Source of the DNA: Myxococcales bacterium 68-20
GTDB taxonomy: Bacteria; Myxococcota_A; Polyangia; Polyangiales; Polyangiaceae
Direction of reading: 5' to 3'
DNA: 64,000 bases
Assembly (NCBI GenBank): GCA_001899635.1
Contig: MKVQ01000049.1
Span: forward strand, 24,996 to 88,995
Position 1 is the first letter of the stretch; every line of letters begins with the position of its first letter. Positions 24,631 through 34,031 of this stretch are shown here, piece by piece. The position numbers and the translations under genes were made by a program. The notes below the pieces were generated by a model. It was given only the letters and a program-made list of their open reading frames with translations. It made no database searches and was not told where the DNA came from.

Positions 24631-25416
24631 TCACGGGAACGAGATGCTGCCGTTCCATTGCGTGGCGCTGGGCCAGCTCGGTGACGGTGGCGGTGGCGCC
24701 GGCGGCAGCCGCGCGGGGCCGACGCCGCAGATCGAGGGCGTGAGCGGGTGGCCGCTCTCCTGCGCGAGCAGGCAGCGATCAGAAGGCGTCGGAGTCCACG
24801 TCGCGACCCGGCCGCCGACGGAGATCGAGGCACCGAAGTCGACGACCCAACCCGCCGCTGCCGTGCCTCCGGGCAGGCGTCCCCAAGGATCGACCGGGAG
24901 CGACTGGTTGCCGGTCTGCACGAGGATGCCGGGAGGACACGTGCCCGTGCGCTCCGGGACGCCTTGAACGATGTCCTGCCTGACGTCCTCGCGCGACGGG
25001 GCGAAAATCGCGTACCCCGCCGCGAAGAGCGCGTCGGCCTGGAGAATGGCGGCGCCGGTCCAAGACGCGGCATCCCCCGTCTCGACGGCATGACGGCCGG
25101 GGAACATGATCATGATCGCCGTCTCGGCGACGGCCATGAACCCGACAACGGTGCGCTGCGCGCCGTCGAACGTCGCCTGCTTCGTCCGCGCCATTCGCGG
25201 CACGACCGTCTCCGTATCGCAAACGACCCGCAGCGGGGCGCTCGCCAACGTGTAGCGGGCGCTCGTTTGCGGCGGCGCGAGAGGCACGTAGCCGATTGAA
25301 GTCTCGTTGTGCGCCCGGAGGAAGGGAATGTCTGCCGGATAGGATGCGAGGATCGAGACCCCGCAACCCGCGTTCGAGAGCGCCAGGAGGATCGAGCGAA
25401 TGCGCGCACGGAACAT
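24631..25416 (-). CDS. Predicted lipoprotein of unknown function
   Basis: A 261-residue protein beginning with a short signal-like stretch and a possible lipobox (SNAGC, about residue 18). Two hydrophobic segments, VGFMAVAETAIMIMFPG (about residue 92) and AILQADALFAAGYAIFA (about residue 124), could span a membrane. The C-terminal 100 residues carry cysteines (CPPG, DRCLLA, SICG) and end in a Pro-rich tail with WNGSISFP. I do not recognise the family. It starts after a 309-base gene-free stretch that must hold its promoter. Confidence 0.65.
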   Translation of the reverse strand: MFRARIRSILLALSNAGCGVSILASYPADIPFLRAHNETSIGYVPLAPPQTSARYTLASAPLRVVCDTETVVPRMARTKQATFDGAQRTVVGFMAVAETAIMIMFPGRHAVETGDAASWTGAAILQADALFAAGYAIFAPSREDVRQDIVQGVPERTGTCPPGILVQTGNQSLPVDPWGRLPGGTAAAGWVVDFGASISVGGRVATWTPTPSDRCLLAQESGHPLTPSICGVGPARLPPAPPPPSPSWPSATQWNGSISFP

Positions 25417-25725
25417 GCCGAGCCCCCCGAGGGAGCGCCTTCATTGTACCTGCGGACGGGCTCGACGCACCTACGGAAGAGCTCGACGATCGGATACGGA
25501 TCGTCGGACGCGATGGCGAGCCGAGGCTCGCTTCAGCACCCGCAGAGGCGATGGCTCGGGAGGTGCCCGTCCTCGATGGCCCGCGCTTGGCGCCAATTGC
25601 GCCAACGTCGGGCTCGGTTCACGTCCGAGGCGGCGTCGTCGCCGCCCCGGCCATCCCGTCTGTTCCCTGTTCAGATTCCGTCTCTGCTCGTCCGAACCGT
25701 ATTGGCCCGAGGCCGGCACCGACTC
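25417..25725. other. Gene-free interval between ppdK and the 24631-25416 lipoprotein
   Basis: Open frames here have neither a plausible start nor recognisable protein motifs on either strand. It should contain the 3' end of the glyS-ppdK transcript and the promoter of the downstream minus-strand gene; I see no clear hairpin or motif. Confidence 0.5.
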
Positions 25726-28485
25726 TCAGGCCGTGCCGCCTCCGGACGTGACCGAGGCGCGCCCCTTCCGGTGCGAGACCTCAGCTTGCGCCGCGGCGAG
25801 GCGGGCGATCGTGACGCGGAAGGGAGAGCACGACACGTAATCGAGCTTGGCGTCGCGGAAGAAGCGGATGCTCTCCGGATCGCCGCCGTGCTCGCCGCAG
25901 ATCCCGAGCTTGATCGTGCTCTTCGTCTGGCGACCGCGCTCGACCGCGAGGCGCACCAGCGCGCCGACGCCGTCGACGTCGATCGACACGAAGGGATCCT
26001 TCGGGAGGATGCCGCTCTCGACGTACGCCGGGAGGAACTTGCCGGCGTCGTCGCGGGAGAGGCCCAGCGTGCACTGGGTGAGGTCGTTCGTGCCGAACGA
26101 GAAGAAGTCGACGTTCTGCGCGATCTCACCAGCGCGGAGCGCTGCACGCGGAAGCTCGATCATGGTGCCGAACGTGAACGGCACCTTGGGGCGCGTCGCG
26201 AAGACCTCGTTCGCGACGTCGTCGACGATCTGTCGCATCCGGGCGAGCTCCTCGCGCGTCATCGCGAGCGGGATCATGATCTCGGGCTGCACCGCCGCTC
26301 CCTCGGCGTCGACGTCGGCAGCGGCCCGGAGGATCGCGCGGACCTGCATCGCGTAGATCTCCGGGTACGTGATCGCGAGGCGACAGCCGCGGTGGCCGAG
26401 CATCGGGTTGAACTCGTGGAGGTCCTTGATCCGCTGCTCGAGCCGGGCAACGGAGACGCCGAGGAGCCCGGCGAGCTCTTCGATCTGCTTCCTCTCGGTC
26501 GGAAGGAACTCGTGAAGCGGCGGATCGAGGAGGCGGATCGTGACCGGGAGACCGCGCATCTCGCGGAAGATCTCGACGAAGTCCCGCTCCTGGTGCGGCA
26601 GGAGCTTCGCGAGCGCGGCCTCGCGGCCCTTTACGTCCTCCGCGAGGATCATCTCGCGGACGGCGCGGATGCGCTCCTCGTCGAAGAACATGTGCTCGGT
26701 GCGGCAGAGCCCGATGCCCTCGGCGCCGAAGCTTCGCGCGGTGCGGGCGTCGAGCGGGGTGTCGGCGTTCGCGCGCACCTTCATCGTGCGGACGTTGTCG
26801 GCCCAGCTCATCAGCTCGCCGAACTCGCCGGTGAGCGCGGCGCTCACCGTGGGGATCGCGCCCTGGTAGACGTGGCCGGCGCCGCCGTCGATCGTGATGA
26901 CGTCGCCCTTCTTGACCGTGACCGTCTCGGTCGGCCGGCCGGCGTCGTCGTATTGGGTGATCGTCACCATCTGCTCGGCGTAGCTCACGGCGAGCGCGGA
27001 GCAGCCGGCGACGCAGGGCTTGCCCATCCCACGCGCGACGACCGCAGCGTGGCTCGTCATGCCTCCACGTGCCGTGAGGATGCCGCGCGCGGCCTTCATG
27101 CCGTGGATGTCCTCCGGTGAGGTCTCGACGCGCACGAGGATGACGGCCTCGCCCTGGCCGGCTCGGCGCTCCGCCTCGTCGGCGCTGAAGACGACCTTGC
27201 CCTGGGCCGCGCCCGGGCTTGCAGCGAGGCCGCGCGCGAGGAGCTTCTTCGGCGCGCTCGGGTCGAGGGTCGGGTGGAGGAGCTGATCGAGAGACGCGGG
27301 GTCGACACGGCAGACGGCCTCGTCGTGCGTGATCAGGCCTTCCTTCGCCATCTCGACGGCGGCGCGGACGGCGGCCGGGCTCGTGCGCTTCGCGGAGCGG
27401 CACTGGAGCATGTAGAGGTGGCCTTCCTGGATGGTGAACTCCAGGTCCTGCATGTCGCGGAAGTGCTTCTCGAGCCGCGCGCCGATCGACACGAGCGTCT
27501 TGAACGCCTCGGGCATGCGGCGCTCGAGCGACTCGTCGTCGTTCTTGCCGGTCACGCGGATCGGCATCGGCGTGCGGATCCCCGCGACGACGTCCTCACC
27601 CTGCGCGTTCGGGAGCCACTCGCCGTAGAGGACGCGCTCGCCGGTCGATGGATCGCGCGTGAAGGCGACGCCGGTCGCGCTCGTCTCGCCGAGGTTGCCG
27701 AAGACCATCGCCTGAATGTTGCAGGCGGTCCCCCAGCTCTCGGGGATGTCGTGCATTTTGCGGTAGACGATCGCGCGCTGATTCATCCACGAGTTGAAGA
27801 CCGCGCGGATCGCCCACCAGAGCTGCTCCTTCGGGTCGTCGGGGAAGTCCTTCTTCGTCTTGTCCTTGACGATCGCCTTGAACGTCCCGACGAGCTCCTC
27901 GAGCGCATCTGCCGGGATGTCGGCGTCGGTGACCTTCCGGCGAAGCTCCTCGCCGTTGAGGCGCGTCGCGTCGATGCCGCGGTCCTTCGCGATCCGCGCG
28001 CGGACCTCGTCGAGGGCGTGCTCGAAGTACTCGCGGGAGACGCCGAGCGCGACGTCGGCGTACATGGCGACGAAGCGGCGGTAGGCGTCGAAGACGAAGC
28101 GCTTGTTGCCGGTGCGCTCCACGAGGCCCTTGGCCGTGGCGTCGTTGAGGCCGAGGTTGAGGATCGTGTCCATCATGCCCGGCATCGACGCGCGCGCGCC
28201 GGAGCGGACGCTGACGAGCAGCGGGGCGTTCGGGTCGCCGAAGCGCATGCCGATGCGCTTCTCGAGCGCGACGAGCGCATCGTCGACCTCGGGCCCGAGC
28301 TCAGCCGGCATGGCGCCCGTCGCCGTGAAGCTGCGGCAGGCCTCCGTCGAGATCGTGAAGCCGGGAGGAACCGGGAGTCCGAGCGAGGTCATCTCGGCCA
28401 GCCCGGCGCCTTTTCCGCCGAGCAAGTCGCGACGTGTGGGATCCCCCTCGGCCTTGCCGTCACCGAACGAAAACACGAGCTTCAT
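25726..28485 (-). CDS. ppdK: Pyruvate, phosphate dikinase
   Basis: A 919-residue enzyme of normal family length that interconverts pyruvate + ATP + phosphate with phosphoenolpyruvate + AMP + PPi. The N-terminal ATP-grasp domain begins LLGGKGAGLAEM and carries SVRSGARASMPGMMDTILN. The swivelling phosphohistidine domain has GGMTSHAAVVARG with His479. The C-terminal PEP/pyruvate barrel has GLCRTEHMFF, LGHRGCRL, FGTNDLTQ and GICGEHGGDP with the catalytic Cys863. The ATG at 28485 matches the usual N-terminus; an upstream open frame is not PPDK-like. It lies 64 bases downstream of glyS in the same direction, an arrangement also seen in other deltaproteobacterial lineages. Confidence 0.97.
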   Translation of the reverse strand: MKLVFSFGDGKAEGDPTRRDLLGGKGAGLAEMTSLGLPVPPGFTISTEACRSFTATGAMPAELGPEVDDALVALEKRIGMRFGDPNAPLLVSVRSGARASMPGMMDTILNLGLNDATAKGLVERTGNKRFVFDAYRRFVAMYADVALGVSREYFEHALDEVRARIAKDRGIDATRLNGEELRRKVTDADIPADALEELVGTFKAIVKDKTKKDFPDDPKEQLWWAIRAVFNSWMNQRAIVYRKMHDIPESWGTACNIQAMVFGNLGETSATGVAFTRDPSTGERVLYGEWLPNAQGEDVVAGIRTPMPIRVTGKNDDESLERRMPEAFKTLVSIGARLEKHFRDMQDLEFTIQEGHLYMLQCRSAKRTSPAAVRAAVEMAKEGLITHDEAVCRVDPASLDQLLHPTLDPSAPKKLLARGLAASPGAAQGKVVFSADEAERRAGQGEAVILVRVETSPEDIHGMKAARGILTARGGMTSHAAVVARGMGKPCVAGCSALAVSYAEQMVTITQYDDAGRPTETVTVKKGDVITIDGGAGHVYQGAIPTVSAALTGEFGELMSWADNVRTMKVRANADTPLDARTARSFGAEGIGLCRTEHMFFDEERIRAVREMILAEDVKGREAALAKLLPHQERDFVEIFREMRGLPVTIRLLDPPLHEFLPTERKQIEELAGLLGVSVARLEQRIKDLHEFNPMLGHRGCRLAITYPEIYAMQVRAILRAAADVDAEGAAVQPEIMIPLAMTREELARMRQIVDDVANEVFATRPKVPFTFGTMIELPRAALRAGEIAQNVDFFSFGTNDLTQCTLGLSRDDAGKFLPAYVESGILPKDPFVSIDVDGVGALVRLAVERGRQTKSTIKLGICGEHGGDPESIRFFRDAKLDYVSCSPFRVTIARLAAAQAEVSHRKGRASVTSGGGTA

Positions 28486-28549
28486 GGCTCGTGACTCTAC
28501 ACAAGATGAGGGCCGCTGAAAGGGCGTTGCTCGGGCTGTTTGCAGCTCC

Positions 28550-30664
28550 TCAGACGAGGCGCGAGAAGTCGCCGATGCGCAGCATGCACTTCGCGCCGTG
28601 CGAGAGGAGCTCGAGGCGCTTCGGGGTGCGCGCGTCGTTCGGATCGTTGACGAGCGTGCGGTTGAATACGTCATCGAGCCGCGCCGCGAGGTCCTCGGCT
28701 CCGGCGAGAGCAGCCGTCACGGCATCCTCGGTTTCGAGCGCCTTCGTCGAGGCGTCGACCTTCACGATGACGTCGACGATCGCGTGGTCGTCCGCCTTCT
28801 CGAAGATGTCCTTGCCGTGGAGCACCGGCTTCGCTTCCTTGGAGATACCGCTGAGCCGCTTTGCGACCGTGCGCGCCTTCTCGAGCCACGCGCGGCCCTC
28901 GGTGAGCGCAGTGTGGAGCGCCTTCGCGCGCGCGAGCACATGGGCGGGGCGATCGAGATCGCCGCCCGCACACGCGGCATCCGCAGCCGCGTTCGAGGTC
29001 TGCGTCGCGATGACGCCGCGGAGGCGCTCGTGGGTGAAGTCGCGGAGCTTCTTGACCGTCTCCTCCAGCGAGAGGTCGAGCTTCTTCCCGGCCAGCCCCT
29101 CGTAAGCCCAAGCGAAGAGATCGCTCAGCGCGAGTGCCGCGTACGCGGGGTTCCGCTTGGAGCTCTCGAGGAGCGTGCGCAGCGTGGCGATGCATGCGCG
29201 CCGGAGCGCGAACGGATCGGCGGCGCCGGTGGGGGAGAGGCCGACGGCGAAGCAGCCGACGAGCGAGTCGAGGCGATCGGCGAGCGCGACGCAGGCGGAG
29301 ATGTCGTCCTCGGCGACGGGGCCTTCGGCGCCGATCGGGCGGTAGTGGTCACGAACGGCGTTCGCGACCTCGGCCGGCTCCTTCGCATGCAGGGCGTACT
29401 CACGCCCCATCTCGCCCTGCAGCTCGGGGAACTCGCCGACCATGAGCGAGACGAGGTCGAACTTGCAGATGTGCGCGGCGCGACGCACGAGCGCGATCTG
29501 GTCGTCCGTCAGACCGATCGCGGATGCGATCTTGGTCGCGAGCGCCTCCATGCGCGTGACCTTCTCGCGCACCGTGCCGAGGCGGTTGTGGAAGACGATG
29601 CCCTGGAGCTTCTCGACGCGGTCTTCGACCTTCGCGCGCCGATCCTCCTCGTAGAAGAACTTCCCGTCCGCGAGGCGCGAGCGCATGACGCGGTCGTTGC
29701 CCTTCGCGATGCGCGCCGGATCGAGGGCCGTGTTCACGACCGTGAGGTAGTGCGGCAAGAGCTCATCCGTGGCACCCGCCTTCGCCACGCAGAAGTACTT
29801 CTGGTGGCCGCGAGCGACGGCGCGGATCACGGACGCGGGGAGGCCGAGGTACTCCTTCTCGAAGGAGCCCGTGACGACGTGGGGATCCTCGACGAGGGAC
29901 GCGTTCTCGTCGACGAGGTACGGATCGGGATCGTGGACGCCCCCGACCGCCTTCGCCGCGTCGGCGACGCGCTCCATCATCGTCTTCTCTCGCTCATCGC
30001 GGTCGACGAGCACGTTCGCGGCGCGCATCGCCTCGACGTAGGCCGACGCCTCCGCGATCTCGAGCTTGCCGGGCGAGAGGAACCGGTGCCCATGCGACGT
30101 CCGGCCTGATCGAACCCCGGCGAACGTGACGTCGACGGTGTCCGCCCCGGAGAGCGCCACGAGCCACTGCACCGGACGGCCGAAGGTGGCGTCGCCCGCG
30201 CCCCACCGCATCGACTTGCGGAACGGGATCTCCGCGCAGATCTCGGCGAGCGCCTTGCCGAGGAGCTCGCGTGCGTCGCGACCGCGCTCCTGACGCCGGC
30301 CGGAGAGGTAGCGTCCGGCCTTCTGCTTGCCGGAGGCGGCCCGCTCGACCACCGAGAGCTCGTCCAGCGAGATCCCGAGCTTCGTCGCGAAGGCTTCCGC
30401 TGCCTTCGTGGGCTTGCCGTCCTTGTACGACGCCGACTCGGGCGGTCCGATGACCTCCTCGTCGAGGTCGGGCTGCTTTTCGGCAACGTCGTCGACGAGG
30501 AGCGCCAGACGGCGCGGAGTACCGAGCGCGCGGACGTTGCCGTGCGTCAGTCTGAGCGCCTCCAGCTTCGTGCGGGCGAGGCCCGGAAGCGCCGCGAGCG
30601 CGGCGTCGACAAAAGAGGAGGGGAGCTCCTCGGTTCCGATCTCGAGCAGGAGGGCGTTTCCCAT
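28550..30664 (-). CDS. glyS: Glycyl-tRNA synthetase beta subunit
   Basis: A 704-residue beta subunit of the bacterial alpha2beta2 glycyl-tRNA synthetase, which supplies tRNA recognition while the alpha subunit (glyQ) has the aminoacylation site. Diagnostic segments are LLLEIGTEELPSSFV at the N-terminus, GTPRRLALLV, PFRKSMRWG, FGRPVQWLVAL, RSGRTSHGHRF, DPFALRRACIATLR and a C-terminal NDPNDARTPKRLELL anticodon-binding region. The length is normal. glyQ is usually directly upstream, but here a divergent lipoprotein gene starts there, so glyQ must be elsewhere in the genome. Confidence 0.96.
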   Translation of the reverse strand: MGNALLLEIGTEELPSSFVDAALAALPGLARTKLEALRLTHGNVRALGTPRRLALLVDDVAEKQPDLDEEVIGPPESASYKDGKPTKAAEAFATKLGISLDELSVVERAASGKQKAGRYLSGRRQERGRDARELLGKALAEICAEIPFRKSMRWGAGDATFGRPVQWLVALSGADTVDVTFAGVRSGRTSHGHRFLSPGKLEIAEASAYVEAMRAANVLVDRDEREKTMMERVADAAKAVGGVHDPDPYLVDENASLVEDPHVVTGSFEKEYLGLPASVIRAVARGHQKYFCVAKAGATDELLPHYLTVVNTALDPARIAKGNDRVMRSRLADGKFFYEEDRRAKVEDRVEKLQGIVFHNRLGTVREKVTRMEALATKIASAIGLTDDQIALVRRAAHICKFDLVSLMVGEFPELQGEMGREYALHAKEPAEVANAVRDHYRPIGAEGPVAEDDISACVALADRLDSLVGCFAVGLSPTGAADPFALRRACIATLRTLLESSKRNPAYAALALSDLFAWAYEGLAGKKLDLSLEETVKKLRDFTHERLRGVIATQTSNAAADAACAGGDLDRPAHVLARAKALHTALTEGRAWLEKARTVAKRLSGISKEAKPVLHGKDIFEKADDHAIVDVIVKVDASTKALETEDAVTAALAGAEDLAARLDDVFNRTLVNDPNDARTPKRLELLSHGAKCMLRIGDFSRLV

Positions 30665-30820
30665 CGTGGCCGCGCGACGCTAGCAGAAACCGGGCCCGTT
30701 GTTCACGCTCCTCCTCTTGTGCCGGATGGCCTCGAACAGCGATAGCCTCAGCTCTGGCTGCTCGCTCGCATGAGCGCACACGGCTTCGACGTCGAGGCCA
30801 GGAAGGCCGCGGGGTAGGGG

Positions 30821-31420
30821 ATGCGTCTCGAAGGTCGCGCTGGTCGAATGCTCCTCGTCGTGGCCCTGGCGGCTCCAGCGTCAACGCTTGGGCTTGCCTG
30901 CCGCGACAACATGTTCACGGGGAGCCTCACGCCCGTCCCGCCGGTGCACCGGCTGCCACCGGACGTGGCAGGCGCGGTGATCCTGCTCGACACCGATCCG
31001 GTCATCGAGACGAAGGACCCGAGCCATGTCGTTCGCGCGAACGAGCAGGGCGTACCTCGAGGCTATCGCGAGGCGATGGCGAAGGCGCTCGAGCTCGGCG
31101 GCTTCAAGGTCACCGCGAAGGCGAGCGACCGTCACGATCTCGTCGCCCGGCTCGCGATTGCCGTGAGCGAGGACGGCGACGACGTCCGGCAGGTCTATCG
31201 CTGCGGGCTCGTCGCGCCCGGTACAGGATCGATGCTCGTCGCCCAGATCGACTGGTCCTGGCCGAAGGGCACTTACGTCGAGACGCTTTCGGTCTTCGAC
31301 TTCGCGACCCACAACGTGGCGACGGAGGTCGTGACGTCGCCTCGGGTCCTCGATCATCTGCGTAGCGCGCGTAGCAGCGTGACTCGGATGTCGGACGGAT
31401 CCGACGCACGAGACCACTGA
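30821..31420 (+). CDS. Hypothetical exported protein
   Basis: A 199-residue protein with an N-terminal signal-like hydrophobic stretch (MLLVVALAAPASTLGLAC) that may be a lipoprotein signal, although the residues before the Cys fit the lipobox poorly. The mature part contains AMAKALELGGFKV and DRHDLVARLAIAVSEDG, and ends in a strand-rich segment (YVETLSVFDFATHNV). This layout suggests a small periplasmic alpha/beta domain of the DUF4136 or LptE-like kind, but I cannot assign it. The ATG at 30848 is an equally good start. It is divergent from glyS. Confidence 0.68.
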   Translation: MRLEGRAGRMLLVVALAAPASTLGLACRDNMFTGSLTPVPPVHRLPPDVAGAVILLDTDPVIETKDPSHVVRANEQGVPRGYREAMAKALELGGFKVTAKASDRHDLVARLAIAVSEDGDDVRQVYRCGLVAPGTGSMLVAQIDWSWPKGTYVETLSVFDFATHNVATEVVTSPRVLDHLRSARSSVTRMSDGSDARDH

Positions 31421-31517
31421 GCGCGTCTCGATAGCGTATCGATATCGTCGAAAGGCCCGAAATCACGGGTGTCGCGTTGCGTGTCGATGACAGTGGAGCT
31501 AGGAACCCCGCGCTCAG

Positions 31518-33929
31518 ATGAGTCATCCGCTCACGATTCGCCGCACGCTTGCTTGCGTCCTCTTTGGTTCAATCACCGCCTTCGCCCTGCAGGCAGGTTG
31601 CGGCGATACGACCGGGGCCACCTATACGTTCCCCGAAGAGGAGTTCGACGGCTCCACCGGGCCGACCCCGCCCGGGTTCGAGAACGGCGATGGATCGAGC
31701 GGCAACATCGGCAATCCCGACGCGACGGGCATCCTCGACGTCACGCCCGCCACCGCGACGATCAACGTCACGATCGTGAACGGCGTCGTCACCGCCCCGA
31801 AGCAGACGTTCACCGCGTCGTACAACGGCCAGCCGGTGACCGGCGTCACCTGGCTCTTCGACCGCGGTGAGCTCGGCGACATCAGCAAGGCCGGCGTGTT
31901 CACCGCGAGCGGTACGAACGTCGGCGAGGGCGTCGTCACGGCCCGCTACGGCGCGCGTGAGGGCACGGCGACGGTCAAGATCGTCGTCAACTCCACGCAG
32001 AACGGCGCGCCCACCGGCGCCGACGCGGGTGGCGGCTCGGGCGGCATCGGCGGCGTCGGCGGTGAGCCGCTCGGCGCGGACGTCGCGGCGAACATCGTGA
32101 CGAGGCTGAAGACGCAGTCGAACCCGCCGGCCAGCGCCGCGGAGCTCGGCTTCCTCTACCCGTACGACAAGACCGTCTGGCCGCGTGGGCTCCTCCCGCC
32201 GCTCCTCATGTGGCAGTCGACGCGCGAGGCGTCCGCCGTCTACGTGAAGCTCTCGCAGGGCAACTACACCTTCGAGGGGACGTACTCGCTCGCGCAGTTC
32301 CCCGCGGGCAGCGACGCTCGCAGGCGCGTGCGCCTCGAGGAGTCGGCGTGGAAGACGGCGACGCAGGGCAACACCGGCGACGACCTGAAGCTCGAGGTGA
32401 AGATCTATTCGTCGGCGGACGACAAGGTCTACGGCCCGATCTCGCGCACGTGGAAGGTCGCCCCGGGCGTGCTGAAGGGCACGGTCTATTACAACTCCTA
32501 CGACTCGTCCCTCACCGCGGGCGGTGGCGCCGAGATGGGCGGCGTCATCAAGATCCGCCCGCGGTCGCCCGATCCCGAGCTCGCGCTCCCGAACATGGCG
32601 GGCAAGTGCCACGTCTGCCACAGCGTCTCGGCCGACGGCTCGACGCTGTGGGTGCAGGACGCGACCGGTCCGGTGGGCACGGAGACCGAATACGCGAACG
32701 GCGCGTCGTGGAACCTGAAGAACGCCAGCAAGGTCGCCGACTACAAGGCCGTCGGCGCCGGCGGGAACATCGCCAACGACCACAAGTTCACGTGGTCGGC
32801 GCCCTATCCCGACGGCTCGTTCGCGCTCGCAAGCGCCTACTACGCACGCGAGGCGTACACGCGCGGCGACTCGAAGCTCTTCAAGCGCTCGGACGGTAAC
32901 GAGCTCGCGACCTCCGGCTTCACGAACACCGTGAAGAGCGCGGTGACGCCGGCATTCGCTCCGGACGGCCGGAAGGTCGTGTTCAACTTCTGGGAGGGCC
33001 CCGGTGGCGGCGGCGTCACGGCCGGCGCGGGTCGCTCGCTCGCGGTGATGGACTTCAGCTGCGGCGCGGCCGCGGGCTCGATCACCTGCGCGCCGAACGC
33101 GACGAACCAGTTCTCGAACCTCCGCGAGATCTACCGGGACAACGCGCGCTGGCCGGCGTGGCCGACCTTCCTCCCCGACAACTCCGCGGTCGTGTTCCAC
33201 AACACGAAGCACGGCGGCGAGTGCGCCCCGGCTGCGCCGAACAACACGAAGGACGGCTCGAACGAGTACATCCCGTACAAGCCGAGCACGAGGAACTGCC
33301 AGCTCACGACCTGGTACGGCGCGACGTCCGAGCTCTGGGTCGCCTCCGCGGGCGCGACGAAGAGCGCGCGCCGGCTCGACGCGGCGAACGGCAACGGTCT
33401 CGACCTGCCGACGAACGCCGACCACCCGAACGACACGCTCTTCAACTACCAGCCGACGGTGAACCCCGTCGCGTCCGGCGGTTACTTCTGGGTCGTCTTC
33501 ACCTCGCGCCGCATCTACGGCAACCTCCTCACGGGCAAGCCGTGGGGCGACAACAACGGCGACGGCGGCGGTCCGCAGAAGAAGCTCTGGGTCGCGGCGA
33601 TCGACATCAACAACCCCAACGCGGGCGCCGACCCGAGCCACCCGGCCTTCTACCTCCCGGGCCAGGAGCTCGACGCGGGCAACTCGCGCGGCTTCTGGGT
33701 CGTGGATCCGTGCAAGGCCAACGGGAACAGCTGCGAGACCGGCGACGAGTGCTGCAACGGCTTCTGCCGCAAGGACGACAAGAGCGGCGGGCTCGTCTGC
33801 ATGGACAAGCCGCCGGGCGCCCAGTGCGTGCAGGAGTTCGAGAAGTGCACCGTGGACGCGGACTGCTGCGATCCCAAGTACGAGTGCATCGCGAACAAGT
33901 GCACGCGTCCTGATCCGAACGTGAAGTGA
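31518..33929 (+). CDS. Large lipoprotein with Ig-like domain, CxxCH motif and Cys-knot tail
   Basis: An 803-residue predicted lipoprotein (lipobox QAGC, Cys28). Residues about 75-155 look like a bacterial Ig-like (BIG2) domain (TATINVTIVNG, GVFTASGTNVGEGVVTARYG). A large middle region follows with TolB/PD40-like strands (VTPAFAPDGRKVVFNFW, FLPDNSAVVFHN). It contains a CxxCH sequence, Cys364-His368 (KCHVCHSVSADG), which can covalently bind c-type haem. The C-terminal 70 residues hold about 12 cysteines (CETGDECCNGFCRKDD, CTVDADCCDPKYECI), like dickkopf/toxin-type disulphide knots. No single function follows; a secreted surface or redox protein is possible. Tandem hairpins follow the stop. Confidence 0.82.
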   Translation: MSHPLTIRRTLACVLFGSITAFALQAGCGDTTGATYTFPEEEFDGSTGPTPPGFENGDGSSGNIGNPDATGILDVTPATATINVTIVNGVVTAPKQTFTASYNGQPVTGVTWLFDRGELGDISKAGVFTASGTNVGEGVVTARYGAREGTATVKIVVNSTQNGAPTGADAGGGSGGIGGVGGEPLGADVAANIVTRLKTQSNPPASAAELGFLYPYDKTVWPRGLLPPLLMWQSTREASAVYVKLSQGNYTFEGTYSLAQFPAGSDARRRVRLEESAWKTATQGNTGDDLKLEVKIYSSADDKVYGPISRTWKVAPGVLKGTVYYNSYDSSLTAGGGAEMGGVIKIRPRSPDPELALPNMAGKCHVCHSVSADGSTLWVQDATGPVGTETEYANGASWNLKNASKVADYKAVGAGGNIANDHKFTWSAPYPDGSFALASAYYAREAYTRGDSKLFKRSDGNELATSGFTNTVKSAVTPAFAPDGRKVVFNFWEGPGGGGVTAGAGRSLAVMDFSCGAAAGSITCAPNATNQFSNLREIYRDNARWPAWPTFLPDNSAVVFHNTKHGGECAPAAPNNTKDGSNEYIPYKPSTRNCQLTTWYGATSELWVASAGATKSARRLDAANGNGLDLPTNADHPNDTLFNYQPTVNPVASGGYFWVVFTSRRIYGNLLTGKPWGDNNGDGGGPQKKLWVAAIDINNPNAGADPSHPAFYLPGQELDAGNSRGFWVVDPCKANGNSCETGDECCNGFCRKDDKSGGLVCMDKPPGAQCVQEFEKCTVDADCCDPKYECIANKCTRPDPNVK

Positions 33930-33973
33930 TCACGTCGTCGTCGCGCGTCGCGTCTTCCGGCGCGACGCGGCGA

Positions 33974-34031
33974 CGGTCCGATCCTCACCGGATCGGATCG
34001 CGGATGACGGGGCCGATCCTCACGGGATCGG
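33974..34031. terminator. Tandem hairpins between convergent genes
   Basis: Two hairpins lie 35 bases apart. The first pairs 33974-33984 with 33990-34000 around loop TCACC (11 bp with one G-U). The second pairs 34013-34019 with 34025-34031 around loop TCACG (7 bp). The pentaloop differs by one base and the core stem CCGATCC/GGATCGG is identical, so one is a duplicate of the other. They separate the + lipoprotein gene from the minus-strand acetyltransferase, and the second overlaps the latter's stop region. They are likely a bidirectional terminator. Confidence 0.6.

Noticed and set aside
31569..33641. 690-codon minus-strand open frame opposite the CxxCH lipoprotein
   Set aside because: Third-position GC bias creates it; the + strand has a signal peptide, domains and cysteine pattern.
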